Below are positions 38,824 to 49,207 of a DNA stretch of 64,000 nt, piece after piece. Position numbers and translations under genes: made by a program. The notes beneath the pieces were generated by a model, which saw only the letters and a list, made by a program, of their open reading frames with translations, had not been told where the DNA came from and made no database searches. This DNA is from Lewinellaceae bacterium (GTDB lineage: Bacteria; Bacteroidota; Bacteroidia; Chitinophagales; Saprospiraceae). The DNA lies in NCBI GenBank assembly GCA_016713985.1, contig JADJOD010000022.1:95533-159532 (forward strand), written 5' to 3'. Position 1 is the stretch's first letter. Every line of letters starts with the position of its first letter.

Positions 38824-40002
38824 TTACGGGTTTTTGTTGAGCAGATGTTCGAGGTAATGTTCGCCGATGCCGAAGCCGGTTTTCAGGGCTGCAATTTTTT
38901 CCAGCGTCTCTTCACGCCGTTTATCGCCGCCGGCCGGTTTGGGTTGCCGGATAGCGGTGATCATTACATTTTTGGCGGTGTGTTCTGTCGAAATAAACTC
39001 GAATACGCTGGTTTTGTAGCCGTTGGCTTCAAGCAAGAGGGCGCGGATACCGTCGGTCAGGATTTCGGCCTGGCGTTCTTCCAGGATACCGTGGCGAAGC
39101 ACCGGGGCAAGTTCGTTGCCGGTATGCATGGTTTTCCGGATTTGTTTGTGGCAACAGGGCGCTACCACCACAATGCCGGCCTGGGCTTCCATAGCTTTTG
39201 CCAGGGCGAGGTCGGTAGCCGTGTCGCAGGCGTGCAGCGCGATGAGCATATCGAGGCGCCCGGGCCGGTAGTCGTTGATGTCGGCAGCGACAAAATCCAA
39301 ACGGCTAAAGCCTGCCTGTGCGGCCGTTTTATTGCAAAAATCTACCAGGTTTTGCCGCAATTCGATGCCGGTGACTTTTACCGGAAGGCCCAGGCGGGTG
39401 TTCAAAAAATCGTATAAAGCAAAAGTCAGGTATCCTTTGCCGCTGCCCATATCGGCAATTTGAGCATCCTGAGGCAGGGGATGTGCCCGCAACAAACTGT
39501 CGATAACTTCCAGGTATTTGTTGATTTGTTTCCATTTGTCCTGGGCGGTCGGCAATATTTCGCCGTTTTTATTGGCAATACCCAGCGCATGCAGCCAGGG
39601 GGCGGAAGGAGCGAGCAGGCGTTGTTTTTCCCGGTTATGGGTGGTGTCGGCCGGGCTCGTTTGAGCGGCTTTTTTTGAAAACAGGGTGGGTTCTCCGGAT
39701 TTAGAAAACGTAAGGTTATAATCGCGGCCGGCAGTAAACAGGTCGGCGGTTAAAAATGCAGTTCCCAACAGTTCGGTCAGTTTATTCAGAGCCTCCGGAA
39801 GGTCGAAATTTTTGACTTCGTCACGGGTTTGATACCGGAAATTGCAGGAAACAAACATGCCTTTTTTCAGCGCGACCGGGCGCAGGTATACGTTTTTCAG
39901 GCCGGGGACTGCCGCCGGCACGGGCTTGCTGAGCGTGCACTTGAGTAATTGGCCCGATTCAAAAGCCGATTGAAATGCGGAAATAAATTGTAATACGGGC
40001 AT
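38824..40002 (-). CDS. Class I SAM-dependent methyltransferase (Methyltransf_32-like)
   Basis: A 392-aa protein. The N-terminal half (to about 165) has no known fold. The Rossmann methyltransferase follows with IADMGSGKGYLTFALYDFL (SAM motif I), VTGIELRQNLVDFCNK, LIALHACDTATDLALAKAM and VVVAPCCHKQIRK, typical of the Methyltransf_32/METTL25-like group, which may act on RNA or protein. Substrate unknown. The start is 4 bp downstream of a small membrane-protein gene, so an operon is probable. Confidence 0.85.
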   Translation of the reverse strand: MPVLQFISAFQSAFESGQLLKCTLSKPVPAAVPGLKNVYLRPVALKKGMFVSCNFRYQTRDEVKNFDLPEALNKLTELLGTAFLTADLFTAGRDYNLTFSKSGEPTLFSKKAAQTSPADTTHNREKQRLLAPSAPWLHALGIANKNGEILPTAQDKWKQINKYLEVIDSLLRAHPLPQDAQIADMGSGKGYLTFALYDFLNTRLGLPVKVTGIELRQNLVDFCNKTAAQAGFSRLDFVAADINDYRPGRLDMLIALHACDTATDLALAKAMEAQAGIVVVAPCCHKQIRKTMHTGNELAPVLRHGILEERQAEILTDGIRALLLEANGYKTSVFEFISTEHTAKNVMITAIRQPKPAGGDKRREETLEKIAALKTGFGIGEHYLEHLLNKNP

Positions 40003-40005
40003 CGG

Positions 40006-40423
40006 TCAGCGGTTCGCTTCCCGGCGCAGTTGGGCGCGCCGGCGCAGTTCTTCTTCGATGATACGCTGTGTATATTCGAGCTCGCCCCGGCTGTCAAAAC
40101 GTTTTTTTTGCCAGAAAACGATGAACAGAAACGCTGCAAAACTCACCCCCCGCACCTAAGGCACACAATGTCAACCATTTGAATTTCAGGAAATTAGATA
40201 CAAACGCAAGCAGTATCCAACCGGTTGCTGCGGTCCCGACCACCAGGGCTAAGCGCTGGCGGCCGCGGAAGATTGCCAACCGCTCGCGCGAACGCGCATG
40301 CAATTCCATGAGGTGGTCGGCGCCAAAATGAGCCGGACCCAGCTCATCGAGCAGGCGAAAATCGTCGTTGGCCTCTCGTTCGAGGCGATCAAGCGGTGAC
40401 TCTTTTGGTGTGCGGCGGAACAT
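40006..40423 (-). CDS. Small membrane protein with coiled tail, one frameshift
   Basis: Starts at ATG 40421-40423 (MFRRTPKESPLDRLEREAND). Two hydrophobic helices (LALVVGTAATGWILLAF and the segment after KWLTLC) follow a charged helical N-terminus. The frame is broken in a six-G run near 40146-40151; removing one G gives VSFAAFLFIVFWQKKRFDSR and a basic coiled tail (RIIEEELRRRAQLRREANR) to 40006, for 138 aa. No family recognised. Confidence 0.6.
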
Positions 40424-40445
40424 ATGGAGGTTGACGAAATTTATG

Positions 40446-40476
40446 GCAAAAATAGTACATGCACTTCCGCAAAACA
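40446..40476 (-). promoter_or_regulatory. Promoter of small membrane protein / methyltransferase unit
   Basis: On the minus strand TTG (40474-40476) and TATTTTTG (40446-40453) are separated by 20 bp, close to TTTG-N19-TAnnTTTG, 23 bp upstream of the start codon. Confidence 0.45.
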
Positions 40477-40697
40477 ATCAATCAAGTAAGATAGTTGGAA
40501 AACGTATGGTTGGATTGTTGAATTGTTGAATCGGTTAAATGGCTGCGGGAATCTGTATACTTTCACGGCCGGCTGTTAAAATTAGCCGTTAAAGGTCCGA
40601 AAAAACACACAAAGTACTTTTATTGCATCGTGGAGCGCCGGGTTTAACCATTTTGTGCCAGAGAAATCCGACGGACTTTTTAAAATCATATCAAATT

Positions 40698-41014
<317 letters not shown>

Positions 41015-41023
41015 AAAAACGAA

Positions 41024-41506
41024 TTAGTCATCATCGCCGCCCGCCTGCTCGCACACCACCGTGCCGTCGGCGTTGAACAGTACTTCCAGGATAGTCTGCC
41101 CTTTTTTGAGTTCGGCTTCATAACGTTTGCTGCCGTCCGCCATATCCATACGACCTGCTTCCAGTATCTGGAAAGTGGCATACTGGGCATTAATTGCGGC
41201 CTTCACCACTTCGGGCAATTCGTCGGAATTGATCTCCGTTTCGGAAAAAAGCAAGTTGCCTTCGGTATCGAAGCTGAGGTCCAATTCATTATCGTCCGAC
41301 ACCTCCAACTCCACTTCATACACGGCAGCTCCGGTGCAAAGAGTGTCCAGTTCCGATTCTTCTATTTCGGCGCCCTGATAATGGCTGTTCAGGTACTGCT
41401 GAATGGATGCCGGCAACTCAATGGTATTGCCTTCGTCGTCTTTACACTTTCCGAATATGAAAAGCATGGCGATTACCGGCAGAGAGAAAATCCAGATTTT
41501 TTTCAT
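41024..41506 (-). CDS. PepSY-like envelope protein
   Basis: A 160-aa protein with a signal peptide and a possible lipobox cysteine (LFIFGKCKDDEG). Two repeated beta-alpha-beta units (ASIQQYLNSHYQGAEIEESE, ELPEVVKAAINAQYATFQIL) match the putative beta-lactamase-inhibitor-like PepSY-like pattern (DUF2874). It is very acidic, ending GGDDD. Function unknown; such proteins may act as envelope inhibitors or chaperones. Confidence 0.75.
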   Translation of the reverse strand: MKKIWIFSLPVIAMLFIFGKCKDDEGNTIELPASIQQYLNSHYQGAEIEESELDTLCTGAAVYEVELEVSDDNELDLSFDTEGNLLFSETEINSDELPEVVKAAINAQYATFQILEAGRMDMADGSKRYEAELKKGQTILEVLFNADGTVVCEQAGGDDD

Positions 41507-41596
41507 GATCGTTTGTATTTAAAATGTAAACAGAGGGGCAAAATGGTCGCCGGCAAATCGTTTTTATGTTGCGGATAGTTCTGCCCCTCTTACTGG

Positions 41597-42310
41597 TCAT
41601 TGAATTTCAATTAGTAAAATTTCTTCGTTTTCGGCCAGATTAATGGTTTTGATCAACCCGATACCCGGTGCGTAGAATTTGTTTTCATTCACATCGGGCT
41701 CCAGGTCGGTCCACTCCCGGGTTTTTATGCAGTTGTTGAGGGCGCCGAACGGTATCACAACGGTCAGGCCCGATTCCAATACTTCAGCTTCGTCCTCGGC
41801 GTGATTAAAATAGTATTCCTGCCGGTACTTCATTCCGGGTTGGGGATTGGATGGCATGATAAGTCCGGCTTTTGCACCGTCCACGCCCGCCTCCCAGGAG
41901 CCCGCATGATCTTTGAGGCTTCCGTCAGGATTCAGATTATCCACCTCTTCGCCCATATACCAGACATTTCCGTCATTGTCCTGCGCATACCAGTCGTCTG
42001 TGTCTTCGATCAATTTGTTATTCAGCCAAACCTTATCGTTTATAACCACGCAGGTTACGCCGAGGATGTTTTTGGTAACGCTCAGGCGCTGCACTTCCAC
42101 CCGTTCAAGCCCGTCGGCCGTTTGCCCTTCGAAAATGTATTTTTTTCCGGGCTCGACCGGAAAATAGGGGTTGGTCAGATGGGTGCTCATGGTGAAGTTT
42201 GCAGGTGTGATTTGCGGATTATACGTTTTATCCGGTTGTCGGGTCTCGTCTTTTTTACAAGCGGGGATGAGCAAAACGGCCATCAGTAATAACCATGCAA
42301 TTAGTCTCAT
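41597..42310 (-). CDS. Hypothetical lipoprotein
   Basis: A 237-aa protein. The start is ATG 42308-42310 (MRLIAWLLLMAVLLIPACKK), with a lipobox Cys. The mature part is a beta-rich domain with YFPVEPGKKYIFEGQTADGL, TCVVINDKVWLNNKLIEDTD, DWYAQDNDGNVWYMGEEVD and a C-terminal YAPGIGLIKTI. This arrangement occurs in an uncharacterised family of Bacteroidota lipoproteins. It is downstream of the PepSY-like gene's promoter region, in the same direction. Confidence 0.7.
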   Translation of the reverse strand: MRLIAWLLLMAVLLIPACKKDETRQPDKTYNPQITPANFTMSTHLTNPYFPVEPGKKYIFEGQTADGLERVEVQRLSVTKNILGVTCVVINDKVWLNNKLIEDTDDWYAQDNDGNVWYMGEEVDNLNPDGSLKDHAGSWEAGVDGAKAGLIMPSNPQPGMKYRQEYYFNHAEDEAEVLESGLTVVIPFGALNNCIKTREWTDLEPDVNENKFYAPGIGLIKTINLAENEEILLIEIQ

Positions 42311-42415
42311 TTTTCTGAATTGTTTGTTGTGAAAAAAGGTGAAAAACAAAACCCGGGTTGTATACGTGTCATTACGAGCAACGACCATTAAAAGGCTGCG
42401 CGCATGCCAATTTTT

Positions 42416-43681
42416 TTAAAAACGATAATTCAGACCGGCCTGAATACTGAGCATCGGAGGCGATTGAAAACTTGTTTTCCCCAATGGGAGGCGTTGTGCG
42501 GCGAATACCTGACCGTTCCAGCGATGAAACAACTCATATTCGAAGCCAGCCCTTAGCAACAATAAATCAGTTATTACTTCCCGGCGATTTATCGATTTGT
42601 CAAAACTCCAATCGATGCCCAGCGCTGTATTTTGAAATTCATAAACGACTTCATACGGCAACAGAGAAACCACGCTGTAACCCGCCCCGGCGAAGGGCCT
42701 GAAGCGCTTTCCGGAGTTGAATAAATATTGCACTCCGATTGAATATTGCAAAGACGGTTGCGGCGCTTCTGCTTTCAGGAAAACAAAATCGTCAGAAGGT
42801 GGTGACACCACCGGCACACCAAAAGATTCATTCATCTGGTTCGTTTCAAAACGCAGTCTGAAATATGTGACATCCACCCACATTTGAAGTGCTGGCGAAA
42901 ATTCAATAATACCTTGAAGCCCGACGGAGATTCCGCCCTGCTGATCTACTTCGTTTTGAAACGGATGAACCAACCCTCCTGACGCACCCAAACGGAATCC
43001 TTTCGGGCGCCAGGCATATAATTGCTGACGAAATGTTTTCTTTTTTGTGGATACAGGAAGTGAAATGGGTATTTCCCTCAAGCCAGAATCATCAACTTGG
43101 GCCAGTTCCGGCCAGATCGGCTCTATCTTTGGCAGATCTGTAGTAAAAGGTTGATTGTCAAGATAATTCTCGCTTTTTCCAGTTTTCTGCGGGCGATTGG
43201 TCACGTTGGCTAACCCTGGCGGTGTGGAGGAAGGAACCAGGCGCCCCCCGGAAGACCCCGATGGCTTGCCTGGGAGCAATTGTTCATGGGAATAATTAAT
43301 TTCCCGGGAATCCGGTGCCAACATTGAAGCCAATCCGGAGCTTGCAGACAAGGCGGGGCTGGGTTTTATTTTTTCGCGGATAGTCCGTGTTATATAAACG
43401 GTATCCGTGTGAAATACGATTTGGGTTCGAATAATCGTATCTTTTTGATTTTCAATTGTATAGATTTTCGTTTCGGCTTTTTGCAGTTTCAAATACCAAA
43501 AGGTATTCGAACCCATCAAAAGAAACAAAAGCGGCAAAACCACCCACCACGCAAAGCCGGAGCGGTGTTTTTTCTTCTGTTGGTCGAGGCGTTTTTGTAA
43601 GCCTTGCCAGTCTTCTTCCCGAAAAGAAGGCTCGGGGCGATTCTCTATATGGTTCCGAAATTGTTTGAGAAAGTTTTGCAT
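42416..43681 (-). CDS. Membrane-anchored protein with C-terminal outer-membrane-type beta-barrel domain (sigma-factor partner candidate)
   Basis: A 421-aa protein. ATG 43679-43681 is preferred over the TTG at 43687. Residues 1-45 are cytosolic and charged (FRNHIENRPEPSFREEDW), then one transmembrane helix (about 46-65, WWVVLPLLFLLMGSNTFWYL), a coiled/threonine-rich linker, a Pro/Ser-rich spacer, and a C-terminal beta-rich region ending LSIQAGLNYRF with the terminal aromatic typical of outer-membrane barrels. It overlaps nearly directly the ECF sigma-factor stop, so it is probably the anti-sigma or regulatory partner. The combination of an inner-membrane helix and a barrel-like C-terminus is odd. 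Confidence 0.7.
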   Translation of the reverse strand: MQNFLKQFRNHIENRPEPSFREEDWQGLQKRLDQQKKKHRSGFAWWVVLPLLFLLMGSNTFWYLKLQKAETKIYTIENQKDTIIRTQIVFHTDTVYITRTIREKIKPSPALSASSGLASMLAPDSREINYSHEQLLPGKPSGSSGGRLVPSSTPPGLANVTNRPQKTGKSENYLDNQPFTTDLPKIEPIWPELAQVDDSGLREIPISLPVSTKKKTFRQQLYAWRPKGFRLGASGGLVHPFQNEVDQQGGISVGLQGIIEFSPALQMWVDVTYFRLRFETNQMNESFGVPVVSPPSDDFVFLKAEAPQPSLQYSIGVQYLFNSGKRFRPFAGAGYSVVSLLPYEVVYEFQNTALGIDWSFDKSINRREVITDLLLLRAGFEYELFHRWNGQVFAAQRLPLGKTSFQSPPMLSIQAGLNYRF

Positions 43682-43683
43682 AC

Positions 43684-44247
43684 TCAATTCGATTTGACCG
43701 GGTTGCTCTTTTTTTCCAGCATTAAAGCCCGGAGATTTTCGAGGGCCCGTACGAAGTTCGACCGGGAAGTGCTGACGCTGATGCCCAGCATGACGGCGAT
43801 CTCCTGGTGTTTATATCCTTCCAATACGTACAAATTAAAAACCATGCGATAGGCCGGTGACAAAGCCCGAAGGATGGGCAACACGTCTTCATCCGGTGAA
43901 ATGGTCGGCATCGGCATTTCATCGTCCGCTACGTCTGCCGCCCGGGTCAGTTCCAGATGCACCGGCTGCTTCCAGTTTTTTCGATAATAGTCTATGGCTG
44001 AATTAATGAGGATTCGACGCAACCATGCTCTGAACGGGTAAGAAGAATCGTACTTATCAAGGCCGGTCATAACTTTAAAAAAAGCGTCGTTTAATATCTC
44101 GACTGCTTCTTCCCGTTTGCCCGAATAACGCAAACAAATATTCATGGCATAGCCATAAAAGTGTTCATACAACTTTCGCTGGCTGTTCTGGTTGCCTTGC
44201 CGGCAGCCTTCTAATATATGGTCCAGATTGATTTCCCGGTTGAACAT
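43684..44247 (-). CDS. ECF-type RNA polymerase sigma factor
   Basis: A 187-aa protein; ATG 44245-44247 (MFNREINLDHILEGCRQGNQ) is chosen as start. Region 2 shows KLYEHFYGYAMNICLRYSGK and AFFKVMTGLDKYDSSYPFRA; region 4 shows LSPAYRMVFNLYVLEGYKHQ and IAVMLGISVSTSRSNFVRAL (helix-turn-helix). The stop lies 2 bp from the partner's start, indicating an operon with a membrane regulator. Confidence 0.92.
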   Translation of the reverse strand: MFNREINLDHILEGCRQGNQNSQRKLYEHFYGYAMNICLRYSGKREEAVEILNDAFFKVMTGLDKYDSSYPFRAWLRRILINSAIDYYRKNWKQPVHLELTRAADVADDEMPMPTISPDEDVLPILRALSPAYRMVFNLYVLEGYKHQEIAVMLGISVSTSRSNFVRALENLRALMLEKKSNPVKSN

Positions 44248-44368
44248 ATCAAGCGCTTCTACTTCCGTACGGAAATAAAGATACAAAACGCTGCGCCAGG
44301 ATTAAAAAAAGTCAGGGCAGATGAACAGAAACGCTTTTATATAATTTTATGGCGGGCAAACCGCCCGA

Positions 44369-45346
44369 TCAACTTTCCCTTTCCAGCAAATCTTCCACGG
44401 TCTGCCGCAAAACCGCTTTTCGCTCTTCCGGTACGTCAACGGAAGAGAGGTAGTCAAAAGCCTCGTTTTGAAAACGTTGCTGTTCGAGGGAAACCAATTC
44501 CGGAATCCGGTTTTGGTCAAAAACAGCGCGGACGGCGGCGATTTTTTCTTCGGGATTAACGGCGCTGGTTTGCATCCACGCCTGCAACTCCCGGCGGTCG
44601 GCTTCGGGGGCTGTTTCGAGTGTTTTCAGCACCAGCAGGGTTTTTTTGTTTTGCAAAATATCACCGCCCACCTGTTTGCCGAATTTGGCCTGGTCGCCGT
44701 AGGTATCGAGCAGGTCGTCCTGTATCTGGAAGGCGATGCCGGCCAGCCGGCCAAAATTGTAGAGGCATACGGCATTTTTACCGGTTGCGCCGGCACAAAT
44801 AGCACCCATTTCGAGGGCGCCGCCCAGCAATACGGCCGTTTTTAACTCGATCATCCGGAGGTATTCGGAGATGCTGACGTTGGTGCGGGTTTCAAAATTG
44901 ACGTCCATTTGTTGCCCTTCACACACTTCCGTGGCCACGCGGTTAAACGCGCGGACCAGGTCGGGCAAAACCTGTGCATTGCCCGACCTGGCCAGTTCCG
45001 TGTAGGCCCGGATGAGCATGACGTCGCCGCTCAAAATGCCGGTTGTGGTATTCCACCGGGTATGCACGGTGGGGTTGCCACGTCGCAAGGGAGCGGCGTC
45101 CATAATATCGTCGTGCATCAGGGTGAAATTGTGAAACAATTCGATGGCCCAGGCCGCCGGAAGAGCCGGGCCGGGATCGTCGAGAAAAAGCTCGCAACCC
45201 ATCAGCAACAAGGCCGGGCGCAGGCGTTTTCCACCCAAAGTGAGGATGTATTCGCAGGGTTCGTAGAGTTCGCGCGGCGCAGCTGGAAAAGGGTTGTTTG
45301 AAGCGTAGCGCTCGATCAGGTCGAGGAGTTGCGGGAGGCTGTGCAT
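44369..45346 (-). CDS. Polyprenyl (geranylgeranyl/octaprenyl) diphosphate synthase
   Basis: A trans-prenyltransferase of 325 aa. The first aspartate-rich motif is MHDDIMD in FHNFTLMHDDIMDAAPLRRG; the second is QIQDDLLDTYGD. LGGKRLRPALLLMG binds isopentenyl diphosphate. The first motif has the short DDxxD form. The residues before it do not settle chain length, so either quinone side-chain or shorter products are possible. Ends 239 bp from the HlyD gene. Confidence 0.9.
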   Translation of the reverse strand: MHSLPQLLDLIERYASNNPFPAAPRELYEPCEYILTLGGKRLRPALLLMGCELFLDDPGPALPAAWAIELFHNFTLMHDDIMDAAPLRRGNPTVHTRWNTTTGILSGDVMLIRAYTELARSGNAQVLPDLVRAFNRVATEVCEGQQMDVNFETRTNVSISEYLRMIELKTAVLLGGALEMGAICAGATGKNAVCLYNFGRLAGIAFQIQDDLLDTYGDQAKFGKQVGGDILQNKKTLLVLKTLETAPEADRRELQAWMQTSAVNPEEKIAAVRAVFDQNRIPELVSLEQQRFQNEAFDYLSSVDVPEERKAVLRQTVEDLLERES

Positions 45347-45585
45347 GTGGGTTGTGGCGATTGCATCATTAAGTTATTACATCATGCGCAGCGTTGACGG
45401 CGGAAATGATAATATATGCCTGACGATGCGAAAACAGGTAATAAGTTGGCCCGCAAATATGCAACGTCCGGAGGTATACAACCCCTATTCTTCCTCACTT
45501 AGTCGACGATCTCATCCATATCGACATAAACGATTTGTTGTTTGCCGTTTCGTTCGGCGAATTTCCATTTCAAAACGGGAGAGGC

Positions 45586-46887
45586 TCAGGAAGCCGGGGC
45601 GCCCGAAATGGACTTCCGCAAGCTCATAAACAAACGTTCCAGTATGGTATAATCTTTTGTTTTAATCGCCACCGTTGCAGCCAGGTCTTGCCTGCGGGGT
45701 ATCGTTTTGCCGTAGGAGGTTTTCCACTCGGCGGGCAATTCCAGGGTTACGGTATAAAATTGCTCTTGCGGGATCAGGGAAATATCCGTCACGGTTGCAT
45801 CCATGGTGCCGTATTCGCTGGAGGGGAAATTGTCGAAATAAACGATGGCCTGCTGTCCCGTTTCCACCTTGCCGGCGCCCGCGGTCAAAATCCGGGCTTT
45901 TTACAATCGCTTTGCTGCCGGCAGCATGTTCCGGCGGCACGATGGACAACACGGAATGTTCAACCGACATAAAAGTGCCTTTGGTCAGTTGGGTGGGCAA
46001 AGACACGATACCGGAAGCGGGAGCGAGCACCAGATATTGGCGTTTCCACTGAGCGATCAGCGATTGGAGCGCTGCCGTTTTTGCAACAGCGTGGAGCGAA
46101 GGTTGTCAAAGGATTCGTGCTGGTTTTTTCGCAGATCCGCCATTTGTGTCTGCAATTGGTTGATTCGTATCCGGTGATTCACCATTTCACCCTCACTTTG
46201 TTCCAACTGGCGTTTTACTTTCAGAAAATCCAGTTCGATTGCTTCCATATCCTGCTGGCTTTTAACGCCGTCTGTAAATAGTTTTTTGGCCCGGTTCAGG
46301 TTGTTTTCAGCGATACGCACTTCTTCGGCGAGCAGTTGGTTTTGCCGGCCAATGTTTTCATTCAACTGGCCGATCTGCTTGATTTCCGTTTCGATGGACC
46401 TGATTTTCAGGGTAGTAATATCCCGTTCCAGGGCCTGGTGATAATTGTTGCGGCTTAATAATACTTCCCGGTAGATACTTCCCATATCACCCAAACGAAG
46501 GTTTTCGGGCAAAATCATTCCCGCTTCCACATCCCCGTTCAGGAGCGAGTCGGCCAGCAAAACATCGCGCCAGTGGCTGCTGCTGTTTAATACGAACAAG
46601 GGCTGTTGGGCAAATACGGTTTGTTTGTCGCGTACCAGTAATTCGGCCATTTCCCCGCTTTTGGCCGGATAAATTTCGATCGGCGGGTGTGTGCTGTAGA
46701 CGGTTGCGTCCGCGTTGATGACATCGGGAAAATGAACTACCGCCGAAACTCCGAGACAAATCAGCACGAAGGTCAAAATGGAGGCGATGCCCCAGCGGGT
46801 GATCCATCCCGGAGGAGCGCCCATGGTGTTTTCCACGGTCACCAATTCGTACATTATTTCCCGGGCGGGTTGTGGCAGGTCAGGCAT
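45586..46887 (-). CDS. HlyD-family export adaptor of the peptide exporter, two frameshifts
   Basis: A 433-aa periplasmic adaptor. One N-terminal helix (ASILTFVLICLGVSAVVHF), then a biotinyl-lipoyl-like stretch (IYPAKSGEMAELLVRDKQTV) and long coiled coils (residues 130-265). The frame breaks after LRSTLLQK: one missing A near 46080 restores TAALQSLIAQWKRQYLVLAP. A second slip (one extra A near 45895-45903) leads to ARILTAGAGKVETGQQAIVY and DFNFPSSEYGT-type beta-barrel residues to 45586. The net length is in phase. Start overlaps the C39 transporter stop by 8 bp, so the two proteins are translationally coupled. Bridges the exporter to the outer membrane. Confidence 0.85.
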
Positions 46888-49114
46888 GGTTGGCGGCGGC
46901 TAAATGTGATCCGTTGAGTTGTTCGAGATTCAGTTGGTTGGAAACCAGCGCGGCGTATTTTCCCCGTTTTTTCAAAAGTTCGGCGTGAGTCCCCTGTTCG
47001 GCTACCATACCCCGGTCCAGCACAATAATCTGGTCGGCATTGATCACCGTACTCAAGCGGTGAGCAACGATCACGACCGTTTTATTTTGGAAGAACCGGT
47101 GGAGGTTTTTCATGATAATATGCTCATTAATAGCATCCAGCGCGTTGGTCGCTTCATCAAAAAACAAAAATTCGGGGTTTTTATACACCGCCCGTGCAAT
47201 CAGCAGCCGCTGGCGCTGGCCTTGTGAAATGCCGTTGCCGAGTGAGCCGACCTTGGTATTGAAAGACAAGGGCAGCAGGTCCACCATTTCACGAAGGTTG
47301 GCAACGTCGATGGCTTTTTGCAAGCGGCTGTGGTCGAGTTGTTCGTCACTTTCCGCAATATTGTTGGCAATGGTGTCCGAAAAAATAAACCCGTCCTGCA
47401 TGACCGTTCCACATACACTGCGCCAGTATTGCCGGTTTAAAAGATCGAGTTGTTGGGGGCCCAGGGTAATACTGCCGCTCACCGGCCGGTAGAATCCGAG
47501 CAACAGTTTGAGCAATGTCGTTTTTCCACTGCCGCTTGAACCGACAATTGCCGTCACTTTGCCGTGTGGAATGGTGAGGTTGATATTTTTCAGGATATGG
47601 CTGCCAATGGCGGTATATTGAAAGGAAACATTGTTCAGTACAATATCCTGTTGCAAGTCGAACCGGGCAGGTGCCATGACATTCCGGTCTTCTTCATCTT
47701 CCAGTACGGCCACTTCCCGCATTCTTTCTATACTGATCCGGGCATCCTGGGCTGACCGGATAAATTGAATAAACTGTTCGAAGGGCGCGTTTAGTTGACC
47801 TACGATATACTGGATGGCCAGCATCATACCGAGGGTCATTTCGCCGGCGATTACCGATTGGGCGGCTAAAAAAATGATGATGATGTCTTTGAATTTGGCA
47901 AAAAAATTGGCTCCGAACTCCTGTACCTGGCGCAGCGAAAGGGATTGGGTTTCGATCCTGAACAATTTAGCCTGTACCGCCACCCATTTCCAACGCCGCT
48001 TGCGTTCGCTGCCCTGTAATTTAATTTCCTGCATCCCGTGGATCAACTCCAGTACATTTTGCTGGTTTTCGGCCGAGGCCTGAAAGGTGCGGTAGTCGAG
48101 CTCGCGGCGGCGTTTCAGAAAAAGCCAGATCCAGGAGAAATAAAGCAGGGAAAAACCCGCAAAAACCAAAAATATCTGCGGGCTGTAGTAAAACAGGATG
48201 CAGGAAAGGATCAGGACGGAAAAAAACGAAAAGAAAACGTTCAGGGCCGAGTTGGTTAAAAATTGGTCTACCCGGTAGTTGTCGTTGATGCGCTGGAACA
48301 GGTCGCCGCTGTTTTTGGAATCGAAAAAACTGATCGGCAGCCGGATCATTTTGGCCAAAAAATCCGAAACTAAGCTGGTATTCACCCGTTTGCCGACCTG
48401 AAGCAATATCCAGGACTGGATAAAACTCACGGCGTACTGGCTGGAAAACAACATCAGCTGGGCTGCCAGCACCAGCCATAAAAAACCGATGTTTTTATTC
48501 AAAACACCGATATCGATGATCGATTGGGTTAAAAAGGGAAATAAAACCTGAAAAATCAACGTGGCCAGGATGCCCAGAAAAAACTGTATGATCAGGCGGC
48601 GGTAGGGTTTGGTGTAGGAAAACAGAAAAGACCACAAGTTGAAATTTTCAGATTCCAGTTCGATTTCCGTGTTATAAAATGCCGGGGCGCATTCCAGACC
48701 CAAAACAATTCCTTTATCCCGGTCACTGCACCACGATTGTTCGAATTTGGAACGTTTCATCTTCGTTTTGCCATAGGCCGGGTCGGCAATCCAGACAAAT
48801 CCGGCGTTTACCCGGTAGATAACCACAAAATGTTTTTGTTCCCAATGCGCAATACAGGGCATCGGAAAATCGATCAGGCCCGGCAACTCGTCTTCGGTTT
48901 CGAAGCGGATTTTGGCGGCGACGGTGCGGAACCCCAGGGTTTCGGCAGCCTGGCTGATGCCGGTGAGCGACACCCCTTCCCGGGTAATGCACGACATATC
49001 GCGCAAATACTTAATCGGTACGTTTTTCCCGTGCCATTTGGCAATCATACGCAGGCAGGATGGCCCGCAGTCCATCAAATCCAGTTGTTGGTAAAAAGGG
49101 AATCTGTCGAACAT
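46880..49114 (-). CDS. C39 peptidase-containing ABC transporter (PCAT)
   Basis: A 744-aa bifunctional exporter that trims double-glycine leaders and exports the peptide. The C39 domain (1-125) has the catalytic Cys in LDLMDCGPSCLRMI, His in EQKHFVVIYRV and Asp in WIADPAYGKTK. Six transmembrane helices follow (about 165-440). The nucleotide-binding domain has Walker A GSSGSGKTTLLKLL, signature ISQGQRQRLLIARA and Walker B FLFFDEATNALD. It lies in the same operon as a short peptide with a GG site, giving a coherent maturation-export route. Confidence 0.95.
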   Translation of the reverse strand: MFDRFPFYQQLDLMDCGPSCLRMIAKWHGKNVPIKYLRDMSCITREGVSLTGISQAAETLGFRTVAAKIRFETEDELPGLIDFPMPCIAHWEQKHFVVIYRVNAGFVWIADPAYGKTKMKRSKFEQSWCSDRDKGIVLGLECAPAFYNTEIELESENFNLWSFLFSYTKPYRRLIIQFFLGILATLIFQVLFPFLTQSIIDIGVLNKNIGFLWLVLAAQLMLFSSQYAVSFIQSWILLQVGKRVNTSLVSDFLAKMIRLPISFFDSKNSGDLFQRINDNYRVDQFLTNSALNVFFSFFSVLILSCILFYYSPQIFLVFAGFSLLYFSWIWLFLKRRRELDYRTFQASAENQQNVLELIHGMQEIKLQGSERKRRWKWVAVQAKLFRIETQSLSLRQVQEFGANFFAKFKDIIIIFLAAQSVIAGEMTLGMMLAIQYIVGQLNAPFEQFIQFIRSAQDARISIERMREVAVLEDEEDRNVMAPARFDLQQDIVLNNVSFQYTAIGSHILKNINLTIPHGKVTAIVGSSGSGKTTLLKLLLGFYRPVSGSITLGPQQLDLLNRQYWRSVCGTVMQDGFIFSDTIANNIAESDEQLDHSRLQKAIDVANLREMVDLLPLSFNTKVGSLGNGISQGQRQRLLIARAVYKNPEFLFFDEATNALDAINEHIIMKNLHRFFQNKTVVIVAHRLSTVINADQIIVLDRGMVAEQGTHAELLKKRGKYAALVSNQLNLEQLNGSHLAAANHA

Positions 49115-49207
49115 GGCAGTTTGTCGTTATTGAGTCATTGGAGTCATTACGCCATTGAGCTTAGAAAAATGGCCAGGCGGTACATTCATATTTGTTTGTG
49201 CATCAAC

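Noticed and set aside
38011..39417. 468-aa open frame on the plus strand
   Set aside because: It covers the antisense of the FtsX/MacB permease and the methyltransferase, both recognisable on the minus strand.
43684..44247. ECF sigma factor as part of the RiPP operon control
   Set aside because: It is separated from the operon by the prenyl synthase gene, and its own overlapping partner gene explains its context.
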